Shown: positions 1-6,145, numbered from the stretch's first letter. The stretch is DNA of 7,460 nt from Alphaproteobacteria bacterium (GCA_028280675.1 JANQLI010000120.1:1-7460), one strand, 5' to 3'. Translations and numbers: made by a program. The notes: a model not told the origin generated them from the sequence alone.

Positions 1-18
1 GCTAAAGAGAGAAAGACT

Positions 19-1953
19 ATGGGCAAAGTAATTGGAATCGACCTTGGGACAACCAACTCCTGTGTCGCCATTATGGATGGCAAAGAACCAAAAGTAATCG
101 AAAACGCAGAAGGCACCCGGACAACCCCGTCTGTGATCGCCTTTTCGGAAGACGGTGAGCGCCTGGTTGGCCAGCCCGCCAAACGCCAAGCGGTGACAAA
201 TCCGGAATACACCTTCTTTGCCATTAAGCGCCTGATCGGCCGCTCTTTCGATGATCCCATGACCAAAAAAGACATCGACATGGTGCCGTACAAAATCATC
301 AAAGCGGACAATGGCGATGCCTGGGTCGAAGGCCGTGATGGCGAGAAATTCTCCCCCTCGCAAATTTCCGCTTTTACGTTGCAGAAAATGAAAGAAACCG
401 CCGAAGCCTATCTCGGCGAACCGGTGACCCAAGCGGTCATCACCGTTCCGGCGTACTTTAATGACAGCCAACGCCAAGCCACCAAAGATGCCGGTAAGAT
501 TGCTGGCCTTGAAGTGCTGCGGATTATCAACGAGCCAACAGCAGCCTCGCTCGCGTATGGCCTTGATAAACGCGAGGGTAAAACCATCGCTGTGTATGAC
601 CTTGGCGGCGGCACGTTTGACGTCTCCATTCTCGAAATTGGCGATGGCGTGTTTGAAGTGAAATCCACCAATGGGGATACCTTCCTCGGCGGGGAAGATT
701 TTGACTTGCGTCTTGTCGATTACTTGGCCGATGAGTTCAAAAAAGAAAATGGCATTGACCTGCGCGATGACCGTTTAGCTTTACAGCGTTTGAAAGAAGC
801 AGCGGAGAAAGCCAAGATCGAACTTTCATCCGCAACACAAACTGAAATCAATTTGCCGTTTATCACCGCCGATGCATCTGGTCCGAAACATTTGACCATG
901 AAGCTCACCCGCGCAAAACTTGAAGCCCTTGTGGAAGACTTCGTGCAGCGCACCATCAAACCTTGTGAGGCCGCCCTCAAAGATGCAGGCCTAAGCCCTT
1001 CAGATATTGATGAAGTGGTTCTTGTTGGCGGGATGACCCGCATGCCAAAAATTCAAGAAGCCGTGCAAAACTTCTTCGGGAAAGAGCCGCATAAAGGCGT
1101 GAACCCAGATGAAGTGGTGGCGATGGGCGCGGCTATTCAGGCGGGCGTGCTGCAAGGGGATGTGAAAGACGTTCTGTTGCTTGATGTGACACCACTTTCC
1201 CTCGGGATTGAAACCTTGGGCGGTGTGTTCACCCGGCTGATTGATCGCAACACCACCATCCCGACAAAGAAAAGCCAAGTGTTCTCAACCGCTGAAGACA
1301 ATCAAAGTGCGGTGACCATCCGCGTCTTCCAAGGCGAGCGCGAAATGGCTTCTGACAATAAACTGCTCGGTCAGTTTGATTTGGTTGGTATTCCGCCGTC
1401 ACCCCGCGGCATCCCGCAAATCGAAGTCACGTTCGATATTGACGCCAACGGGATTGTGAATGTGTCGGCCAAAGACAAATCAACCGGCAAAGAACAGCAA
1501 ATCCGCATTCAGGCCTCTGGTGGTTTGAGCGATGATGACATTGAGAAAATGGTCAGCGAGGCTGAAGCCAATGCGGAAGAAGATAAAAAACGCCGCGAAG
1601 CTGTGGAAGCCAAAAATCAAGGCGAAGCTCTTGTGCATTCAACAGAGAAAAACTTGGAAGAGCATGGCGATAAGCTTGGCGACGAAGACCGCGCCATGAT
1701 TGATGCCGCTATGGCGGATGTGAAAACAGCCCTTGAAGGCGATGATGCGGAAGATATCAAAGCCAAAACCGAAGCTTTGGCGCAGGCTTCAATGAAACTT
1801 GGTGAAGCGATTTATCAAGCCGATCAGGCCGCCGCCGCGCAAGCCGATGCCCAAGCGGATATGGATGCCGATGATGGCTCTGCGCCAGACATGGATGACG
1901 TGGTTGATGCCGATTTCGAAGAAGTCGATGAAGACAAGAAAGATTCAGCTTAA
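19..1953 (+). CDS. dnaK: Molecular chaperone DnaK (Hsp70)
   Basis: Cytoplasmic ATP-dependent Hsp70 chaperone. It binds exposed hydrophobic segments of unfolded proteins, working with DnaJ and the nucleotide exchange factor GrpE (not in the window). The 644-residue product is full length for the family. The ATPase domain spans about residues 1-383 and shows the three Hsp70 signatures: IDLGTTNS (7-14), DLGGGTFDVS (194-203, with Thr199 at the known autophosphorylation position) and VVLVGGMTRMP (333-343). The interdomain linker with DVLLLDVTP follows at 384-392. The substrate-binding beta domain runs to about 500 and the helical lid follows. The tail is acidic and ends in an FEEVDEDKK-type sequence typical of bacterial DnaK. 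The ATG at 19 gives the standard MGKVIGIDLG N-terminus; a purine-rich AAAGAGAG stretch just before it serves as a weak ribosome site. The promoter lies outside the window. dnaJ follows after a structured 120-base spacer. Confidence 0.99.
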   Translation: MGKVIGIDLGTTNSCVAIMDGKEPKVIENAEGTRTTPSVIAFSEDGERLVGQPAKRQAVTNPEYTFFAIKRLIGRSFDDPMTKKDIDMVPYKIIKADNGDAWVEGRDGEKFSPSQISAFTLQKMKETAEAYLGEPVTQAVITVPAYFNDSQRQATKDAGKIAGLEVLRIINEPTAASLAYGLDKREGKTIAVYDLGGGTFDVSILEIGDGVFEVKSTNGDTFLGGEDFDLRLVDYLADEFKKENGIDLRDDRLALQRLKEAAEKAKIELSSATQTEINLPFITADASGPKHLTMKLTRAKLEALVEDFVQRTIKPCEAALKDAGLSPSDIDEVVLVGGMTRMPKIQEAVQNFFGKEPHKGVNPDEVVAMGAAIQAGVLQGDVKDVLLLDVTPLSLGIETLGGVFTRLIDRNTTIPTKKSQVFSTAEDNQSAVTIRVFQGEREMASDNKLLGQFDLVGIPPSPRGIPQIEVTFDIDANGIVNVSAKDKSTGKEQQIRIQASGGLSDDDIEKMVSEAEANAEEDKKRREAVEAKNQGEALVHSTEKNLEEHGDKLGDEDRAMIDAAMADVKTALEGDDAEDIKAKTEALAQASMKLGEAIYQADQAAAAQADAQADMDADDGSAPDMDDVVDADFEEVDEDKKDSA

Positions 1954-1956
1954 CCC

Positions 1957-2016
1957 CTGGACCCATCTTATAGTGCGCAATGGATAAGATTGGGTTCGGC
2001 GGAAACGTCGAACCCA
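1957..2016 (+). promoter_or_regulatory. Three-arm competing hairpins in dnaK-dnaJ spacer (candidate attenuator or processing site)
   Basis: Two strong stems share one strand and cannot form together. Stem A pairs 1957-1971 with 1984-1999: 15 pairs including two G-U, one bulged T at 1990, and a 12-base loop. Stem B pairs 1991-2001 with 2006-2016: 11 pairs including one G-U, closed by a GAAA tetraloop at 2002-2005. The repeated arm ACCCAT occurs at 1961-1966 and 2012-2017, and both copies compete for TGGGT at 1991-1995. Stem B is followed only by TTTC, so it is a poor intrinsic terminator on its own. The arrangement could set the DnaK:DnaJ ratio by partial termination, by RNase processing or by protecting the dnaK mRNA 3' end. 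The pairing is directly visible; the function is inferred. Confidence 0.55.
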
Positions 2017-2038
2017 TTTCACCATCAAAGAGGGGCCA

Positions 2039-2064
2039 CGGGCCAGAGATCTTAAACGGACCCG
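2039..2064 (+). promoter_or_regulatory. Possible hairpin over the weak dnaJ ribosome site
   Basis: CGGGCC at 2039-2044 can pair with 2058-2064 (GG, a bulged A, then CCCG). This would enclose the only Shine-Dalgarno-like sequence before dnaJ, ACGGA at 2056-2060, which itself sits unusually far (13 bases) from the ATG at 2074. The stem is short and has alternatives, because GGGGCC at 2032-2037 can compete for the same partner. A translational control element is possible but weakly supported. Confidence 0.25.
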
Positions 2065-2073
2065 GCAATCAAC

Positions 2074-3222
2074 ATGGCAAAGCGTGATTATTACGAAATC
2101 TTAGGGGTGGATCGTGGTGCAGATGCGGCAACGATTAAATCCGCCTATCGTAAGCTGGCGATGAAATACCACCCGGATCGCAATCAAGACGATCCGTCAG
2201 CGGAACAAAAATTTAAAGACGCAGGCGAAGCCTACGACATTCTCAAAGATGAGCAAAAGCGCGCGGCCTATGATCAATTTGGTCACGAGGCGTTTGATGG
2301 CACAGGCAACCAGCATGGCGCGGGTTTTGGCGGACAAGGGTTCGGCGCATCGTCATTCTCTGATGTGTTTGATGACCTCTTTGGCGATTTTATGGGTGGT
2401 GGCGGTGCTGGCCGCCGTGGTGGGCAGACCCGTAACCGCGGCAATGATCTGCGCTATAATATGGAAATCACCTTGGAAGAGGCCTTTGAAGGGAAAAAGG
2501 CGGATATTCGCGTCCCCTCTTCCGTGAGCTGCGAGGCGTGTAGCGGATCAGGCTCTGCTGAAGGCGCGCAGCCAACCTCGTGCCCAACCTGTCACGGCCG
2601 TGGCCGCGTGCGCGCGCAACAAGGCTTCTTCACAGTCGAGCGGGCGTGCCCCAGTTGTCATGGACAAGGAAAAATCATCAAGGACCCTTGCACCTCCTGC
2701 GGCGGGTCGGGACGAGTGCAAAAAGAACGCACACTCTCAGTCAATATTCCCATTGGCGTTGAAGAAGGCACGCGCATTCGTCTCGCTGGCGAAGGGGAAG
2801 CAGGAATGCGTGGCGGACCCGCAGGCGATCTTTACATTTTCCTGTCCATCGCCCCGCATGATCTTTTTCAGCGCGATGGTAAGGATCTGTTTTGCCGTGT
2901 GCCGATTTCCATGACCCAAGCCGCACTCGGCGGACAGATTGAAGTCCCCACATTGGGCGGCGGACGTGCGCGTATATCGATTCCTGAAGGCACGCAGTCG
3001 GGCAAACAATTCCGTTTGCGCGGGAAAGGCATGCCGGGGCTGCGCGGCCAAGGCAAAGGCGACCTTTACATTCAGAGCGTCGTCGAAACGCCGGTGAAAC
3101 TGTCCCGCAAACAGAAAGATCTCTTGAAACAGCTTGATGAAGACATGACCGACAAGAACAGCCCCGATACATCGGGCTTCTTTTCCAAGGTCAAAGGCTT
3201 TTGGGACGAGCTGAAAGATTGA
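2074..3222 (+). CDS. dnaJ: Chaperone protein DnaJ (Hsp40, type I)
   Basis: Cytoplasmic co-chaperone that delivers unfolded substrates to DnaK and stimulates its ATPase. The 382-residue product has the complete type I architecture. The J domain covers residues 1-70 with the essential HPD tripeptide at 33-35. A Gly/Phe-rich region follows (about 75-125, with GFGGQGFGASSF and GGGGAGRRGG). The zinc domain has four CxxCxGxG repeats at Cys153/156, 170/173, 192/195 and 206/209. The two C-terminal substrate-binding beta domains run from about 217 to 345. The ATG start gives the canonical MAKRDYYEILGV N-terminus. There is no good Shine-Dalgarno close to it, so initiation may depend on the structured leader or on ribosomes arriving from dnaK. 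dnaK lies 120 bases upstream in the same direction, the usual bacterial pairing. The lack of a recognisable promoter in the spacer suggests co-transcription. Confidence 0.99.
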   Translation: MAKRDYYEILGVDRGADAATIKSAYRKLAMKYHPDRNQDDPSAEQKFKDAGEAYDILKDEQKRAAYDQFGHEAFDGTGNQHGAGFGGQGFGASSFSDVFDDLFGDFMGGGGAGRRGGQTRNRGNDLRYNMEITLEEAFEGKKADIRVPSSVSCEACSGSGSAEGAQPTSCPTCHGRGRVRAQQGFFTVERACPSCHGQGKIIKDPCTSCGGSGRVQKERTLSVNIPIGVEEGTRIRLAGEGEAGMRGGPAGDLYIFLSIAPHDLFQRDGKDLFCRVPISMTQAALGGQIEVPTLGGGRARISIPEGTQSGKQFRLRGKGMPGLRGQGKGDLYIQSVVETPVKLSRKQKDLLKQLDEDMTDKNSPDTSGFFSKVKGFWDELKD

Positions 3223-3236
3223 GGCGATAGGGTCAT

Positions 3237-3259
3237 AAAGAAAGATACCGTCTTCCTTT
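3237..3259 (+). terminator. Weak A/T-rich hairpin after dnaJ (possible terminator)
   Basis: Starting 15 bases after the dnaJ stop, AAAG-A-AAGA (3237-3245) pairs with TCTT-C-CTTT (3251-3259) around a 5-base loop: eight pairs with one A-C mismatch. The stem is A/T-rich and its only T run lies inside the right arm, so it is at best a weak terminator. It runs into the palindromic repeat that begins at 3258, and the two structures may act together at the 3' end of dnaJ. Confidence 0.22.
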
Positions 3260-3338
3260 GTCATTCCATGGCTTGACCACGGAATCCATTAAACATAGCA
3301 GCGCCCATGGACCCCGCGATCAAGTCGCGGGGTGACAA
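3258..3338. repeat. Inverted pair of intergenic palindromic repeats (REP-like doublet)
   Basis: Two copies of one repeat face each other. Copy 1 (3258-3289, + strand) reads TTGTCA, an 8-base stem arm, loop CTTGA, the second stem arm, then TCCAT. Copy 2 (3338-3307, read on the - strand) has the same TTGTCA, CTTGA and TCCAT blocks at the same spacing. The stems differ completely in sequence: TTCCATGG with CCACGGAA in copy 1 (one mismatch), and CCCCGCGA with TCGCGGGG in copy 2 (perfect). Sequence-divergent stems with conserved pairing and conserved loop and flanks show selection for, or spread of, a structured element. From memory, palindromes with GTCAT...CTTGA...ATCCA blocks are common between genes in alphaproteobacteria, including Wolbachia-like genomes. 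A 17-base spacer separates the copies. The element may stabilise the dnaJ transcript end or act as a bidirectional terminator, but lacks a T run. Confidence 0.85.
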
Positions 3339-3361
3339 CGGTATATGGTCCTTGCTATACC
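3332..3361 (+). promoter_or_regulatory. dapB: Possible sigma70-type promoter for dapB
   Basis: GTGACA at 3332-3337 (5 of 6 to TTGACA) and TATACC at 3356-3361 (4 of 6 to TATAAT) are separated by 18 bases. Transcription would start near 3368, giving a leader of about 20 bases that contains the dapB ribosome site. The -35-like hexamer falls on the right edge of the palindromic repeat. This would let dapB be expressed independently of the heat-shock genes. It is a consensus match by eye only. Confidence 0.3.
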
Positions 3362-3386
3362 CATCTCCACATAACGAGGACACAAC

Positions 3387-4199
3387 ATGGGCAATCTCCG
3401 CATAGCGATTCCCGGCGCGACAGGCCGCATGGGACAGACATTGATCCGCTTGATCGCGGAGACCAGTGGCTGTGTGCTGACGGGCGCGAGTGAAGCAGCA
3501 GGCCACCCTGCCCTTGGCCAAGATGTGGGGCGCATGGCCGGGCTTGATGAATGTGGTGTGAGTGTTACCGATAATATCAATGAAGCATTTGCCAATGCCG
3601 ATGTGGTGATTGATTTTACTTTGCCTATAGCAACACGTGCACATTTAGAGGTGACATCCGCAAACAACATTGTTCACATCATCGGCACGACGGGATTCAC
3701 AGATGAGGACGAAAATGCGATAAGAGCCGCCGCGCAAAAAACTGTCATTATTAAATCAGGCAATATGAGTTTGGGCGTGAATTTACTCACGCACCTGACA
3801 CGGCAAGTAGCGCAAACCCTTGGCGATGCCTTCGACATTGAAATCGTCGAGATGCACCACAAACACAAAGTGGATGCGCCGTCAGGCACTGCGTTGATGC
3901 TCGGTGAGGCCGCTGCGACAGGGCGCGGCGTGACTCTACCAGATGTGGCTGATCGCGGCCGCGATGGTCAAACCGGCGCCCGCAATCAAGGCGACATCGG
4001 CTTTGCATCTTTACGCGGTGGCAATGTGGTCGGCGATCACACGGTGATGTTCGTCTCCGACAATGAACGCATTGAGCTGACCCATAAAGCGCAAGATCGC
4101 GGTTTGTTTGCCGCAGGCGCCCTTCGTGCGGCCCAGTGGGCGCAAGGCAAAACACCTGATCTTTATTCGATGGCCGATGTGCTGGGATTGAATGACTGA
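3387..4199 (+). CDS. dapB: 4-hydroxy-tetrahydrodipicolinate reductase DapB
   Basis: Cytoplasmic NAD(P)H-dependent reductase of the diaminopimelate/lysine pathway. It reduces the DapA product to tetrahydrodipicolinate, needed for lysine and peptidoglycan. The 270-residue length is normal. The N-terminal Rossmann fold carries the nucleotide-binding GATGRMG (10-16), and GTTG (100-103) lies at the cofactor cleft. The signature block EMHHKHKVDAPSGTA (155-169) includes the presumed catalytic His157 and Lys161 by family alignment, and the tetramer/substrate region contains IGFASLRGGNVVGDHTV (204-220). The ATG at 3387 is preceded by a good ribosome site, CGAGGA at 3375-3380, six bases away. The gene follows dnaJ by 164 bases in the same direction, separated by a palindromic repeat. 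I recall dapB behind dnaJ in other alphaproteobacteria. Its stop is immediately next to the stop of the opposing membrane-protein gene, with no dedicated terminator visible. Confidence 0.98.
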   Translation: MGNLRIAIPGATGRMGQTLIRLIAETSGCVLTGASEAAGHPALGQDVGRMAGLDECGVSVTDNINEAFANADVVIDFTLPIATRAHLEVTSANNIVHIIGTTGFTDEDENAIRAAAQKTVIIKSGNMSLGVNLLTHLTRQVAQTLGDAFDIEIVEMHHKHKVDAPSGTALMLGEAAATGRGVTLPDVADRGRDGQTGARNQGDIGFASLRGGNVVGDHTVMFVSDNERIELTHKAQDRGLFAAGALRAAQWAQGKTPDLYSMADVLGLND

Positions 4200-4655
4200 T
4201 TAAGTCTCAAACTTATTGTGATACTCATCTTCGATCGTGCCGGGACTGCGGGTGTGATAGATGCGCAGTGTCAAGGCGACAGCCCCCACCCATCCCAGTA
4301 AAACGAAAAAGAAAGTGGCGAAGCCTTGGATGATGCTGCCGATGTAGACCGTCTCTTCGAGAAACACGGTGAGTTGTTTAAACACCCCGCCCAGCATCAA
4401 TGTCAGCGGCATAAACAAAAAGCCAAACAGCAAGAAAAGCAGAAAATACTTTTGAAACCGCACGCGGTGAACGTGGGAATAAAGATCAATAAAATCTTCT
4501 TTATTCAGTGTGCGGAGCGGTGACTCATTCTGCTTGGCTTGTAATGTGTCATAGGCAGCATGCGCCAGCTCATCAAGCTCGCGCACATCGCGCCACCACG
4601 AATAGCCGAGCCAAAAAAGCCCACCCACAATTAGAAGAGCAATCAGGATGCCCAT
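4200..4655 (-). CDS. Small three-helix membrane protein of unknown function
   Basis: I do not recognise this 151-residue product as a named family. It starts with a hydrophobic helix at about residues 2-20 (ILIALLIVGGLFWLGY), followed by a soluble charged segment of about 45 residues (WWRDVRELDEL...EDFIDLYSHVHRVRF). Two further membrane helices follow at about 67-92 and 106-131, and a short polar tail ends DEYHNKFET. Three inner-membrane spans with a charged loop are clear; the first could also act as an uncleaved signal anchor. No enzymatic motif is visible. The ATG at 4655 has no convincing Shine-Dalgarno before it. The gene lies 87 bases downstream of the Ada-like gene on the same strand, so it may be co-transcribed with it or use a promoter in that gap. 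Its stop directly abuts that of dapB, convergent with zero spacing. Normal-looking composition and coherent hydrophobic pattern make it a real gene. Confidence 0.8.
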   Translation of the reverse strand: MGILIALLIVGGLFWLGYSWWRDVRELDELAHAAYDTLQAKQNESPLRTLNKEDFIDLYSHVHRVRFQKYFLLFLLFGFLFMPLTLMLGGVFKQLTVFLEETVYIGSIIQGFATFFFVLLGWVGAVALTLRIYHTRSPGTIEDEYHNKFET

Positions 4656-4662
4656 ATCCGCA

Positions 4663-4683
4663 ACATCTATGTTTTAAACATGT
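4663..4683. promoter_or_regulatory. Operator-like dyad cluster before the membrane-protein gene
   Basis: ATGTTTTAAACAT at 4669-4681 is a perfect 6-1-6 inverted repeat. It overlaps two further ACAT/ATGT dyads: ACAT-CT-ATGT at 4663-4672 and ACATGT at 4678-4683. The cluster lies 8-28 bases before the start codon at 4655, where a repressor could block transcription or initiation. No regulator can be named. Confidence 0.3.
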
Positions 4684-4698
4684 CCCTAAACGGATGCG

Positions 4699-4726
4699 AT
4701 CATACGCCAGAATGCACGCTGAGCAA
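4699..4726 (-). promoter_or_regulatory. Possible weak promoter for the membrane-protein gene
   Basis: On the - strand, TATGAT (4704-4699) is a 5 of 6 match to a -10 hexamer. It has only a poor -35 candidate, TTGCTC (4726-4721), 16 bases before it. Transcription would start near 4692 and run through the dyad cluster at 4663-4683 into the gene at 4655. It is a consensus match by eye only. Confidence 0.2.
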
Positions 4727-4742
4727 AGCCATCGCGGACACT

Positions 4743-5585
4743 TTATGTGAAAGGCGCATTTTCGAAGGCGAGGATTGCTTTTTTGCGCGTCACGCCCCAA
4801 TGGTAGCCGCCCATGGCGCCAGTCTGCCGAAGGACGCGGTGACAAGGAATGAGGAGCGAGATGGGGTTTCGGCCCACAGCCGATCCCACTGCACGGGAGG
4901 CTTTGGCTGAACATACTTGCGTTGCAATATCTTTATAGGTCACCGCCCGACCTTCAGGGATGCGCAGTAACGCTTGCCAAACGTGCAATTGAAACGGTGT
5001 TCCAAAGAGATGTAAACTAAGATCCCCTTTGCGTGACGTAAAAATTTGCTCTACATAACGCGCGGTATTATGCGGAGCTTCAAAGAAGTGTGCCTGCGGC
5101 CACCGCGCCTGATAATCATTCAGAAGGGCACCCTCTTCCCCCGCATCACAAAACCCAAGACCCATCAATCCGCGCGGCGAAATGCATATAAGACAGGTGC
5201 CAAAAGGGGAGCCATGAAAGCCATATGACACCGCGACGCCTTCTGCACCGCGTTTGATTTCGCCAGGGGTTAGGGCTTCCACCTTGAGGCAAAGATCATG
5301 CAGCCGCCCCGGCCCCGACAGGCCAGATGCATGGGCGGCATCAAGCACGCTTTCATGACCCTCAAGCAGTGAACGGGCATGCTGGTGAGTCACTGCTTGC
5401 ACAAAGTCTTTTGGACTAATGCCAGCCCACCGCGAAAAAACGCGCTGCAAATGTGAAGGGCTTAATCCCACATGCGAGGCTATCTCCGATAAACGGGGCT
5501 GATCCAGCGCATGCGCGTCAAGATAGTCAATCACCGCAGCAACGCGGGTATAGTCACTGTCTGGTATTTGGACCGGTTTGTTCAT
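4743..5585 (-). CDS. AraC-HTH/O6-alkylguanine-DNA alkyltransferase fusion (Ada-like, no N-terminal sensor)
   Basis: Suicide DNA-repair protein that moves the alkyl group from O6-alkylguanine to its own cysteine, joined to a DNA-binding domain. From the ATG at 5585 it has 280 residues. The AraC-type helix-turn-helix domain occupies about 13-112 (LSEIASHVGLSPSHLQRVFSRW, then LTPGEIKRG). The alkyltransferase N-terminal subdomain spans about 118-190. The catalytic subdomain contains RAVGSAVGRNP (231-241) and the active-site PCHRV (247-251, Cys248). E. coli Ada also has an N-terminal Cys4 zinc domain that takes methyl groups from phosphotriesters and switches the protein to an activator. That domain is absent here, so any gene regulation must work differently. 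The frame is open to a GTG at 5621, which would add 12 residues (MGRSATACQSGS), but the extension does not look conserved; neither start has a strong ribosome site. DUF2244 lies 49 bases upstream on the same strand, probably in the same transcript. Confidence 0.93.
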   Translation of the reverse strand: MNKPVQIPDSDYTRVAAVIDYLDAHALDQPRLSEIASHVGLSPSHLQRVFSRWAGISPKDFVQAVTHQHARSLLEGHESVLDAAHASGLSGPGRLHDLCLKVEALTPGEIKRGAEGVAVSYGFHGSPFGTCLICISPRGLMGLGFCDAGEEGALLNDYQARWPQAHFFEAPHNTARYVEQIFTSRKGDLSLHLFGTPFQLHVWQALLRIPEGRAVTYKDIATQVCSAKASRAVGSAVGRNPISLLIPCHRVLRQTGAMGGYHWGVTRKKAILAFENAPFT

Positions 5586-5634
5586 GGATCCACTTTGGCA
5601 TGCCGTTGCTGACCTGCCCACCCGATTCTTGCGA

Positions 5635-6120
5635 TCAAGGTTGATGAGAAAGGTTTGCCTTTACTTTATAAAGGGCGTTACCCAGGGCCTTAGCAAACTC
5701 AAGCCGCTCTTCGGGGCTTAGGAACGCGCCGAACACCAAACGCCGACCATGGGAGGTGATCGCAAGCGGACTGTCGTGTTCCGGCGGGTCATCCATTTCC
5801 ACCCTGGCCCAATAAGGTTCAAACGACCAAGACCGTGCGCGGCCATGCAGATCGACCTTTTCAACCCGTAATTCGTTGTCATGTAAAACGACATTTTCAT
5901 GCGCGCGCGCTTGGCGATAGCTAAAGCAAAAGGCGAGATAAATCAGCGCAATATCCAGGCCTAAAAAGCCGACAATCGGCCAAGCGCCTGCGAGGAAAAA
6001 AATCGTGCCTGGGATCAGGCAGAGCACGGAGAAGGCGATCATCAATAGACGAAACCCCTCGCGGGAAAGCGAACGATTCGGACGCAAAGTCGCATCAAAA
6101 ATAGGGCGGACGGTTGTCAT
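5635..6120 (-). CDS. DUF2244 family integral membrane protein
   Basis: A 161-residue protein matching my recollection of the DUF2244 family, common in alphaproteobacteria and without an assigned function. The N-terminal block FDATLRPNRSLSREGFRLLM (8-27) leads into two closely spaced membrane helices (about 24-43 and 46-67) separated by AGAWPIVGFLGLD. A cytoplasmic-type domain follows with the conserved-looking YRQARAHE and SFEPYWARVEMDD, then a GAFLSPEERLEFAKAL helix. The ATG at 6120 was chosen because it gives this family N-terminus. The frame remains open upstream to 6210, but that extension would overlap the start of hisE and adds unrelated residues. GAGG lies only two bases before the ATG, too close for a standard ribosome site; a TATGCT at 6132-6127 would place the transcript start at or near the ATG, so leaderless expression is possible. 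It is divergent from hisE and leads a likely two-gene unit with the Ada-like gene. Confidence 0.88.
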   Translation of the reverse strand: MTTVRPIFDATLRPNRSLSREGFRLLMIAFSVLCLIPGTIFFLAGAWPIVGFLGLDIALIYLAFCFSYRQARAHENVVLHDNELRVEKVDLHGRARSWSFEPYWARVEMDDPPEHDSPLAITSHGRRLVFGAFLSPEERLEFAKALGNALYKVKANLSHQP

Positions 6121-6145
6121 AACCTCAGCATAAACAAAGAAAGGC

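Noticed and set aside
1000..1278. Open frame on the - strand opposite dnaK
   Set aside because: Lies wholly inside a highly conserved coding region in an antisense frame, with a low-plausibility protein composition.
2032..2044. GGCC-ACG-GGCC as a distinct regulatory site
   Set aside because: Two short self-complementary GGCC words close together are expected in this base composition; nothing else supports a site.
2737..3264. Long open frame (175 codons) on the - strand opposite dnaJ
   Set aside because: It is a by-product of dnaJ codon bias: it covers the C-terminal dnaJ coding region, has no recognisable protein motif and no ribosome site.
3272..3300. Heat-shock sigma factor (RpoH) promoter for dapB with CTTG at 3272 and CATAGC near 3294
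   Set aside because: The CTTG is the loop of the palindromic repeat and the -10 match is poor, so the resemblance is likely chance.
3787..4155. Antisense open frame of 122 codons in dapB
   Set aside because: Rich in Arg, Cys and His, typical of an antisense shadow; dapB on the + strand is unambiguous.
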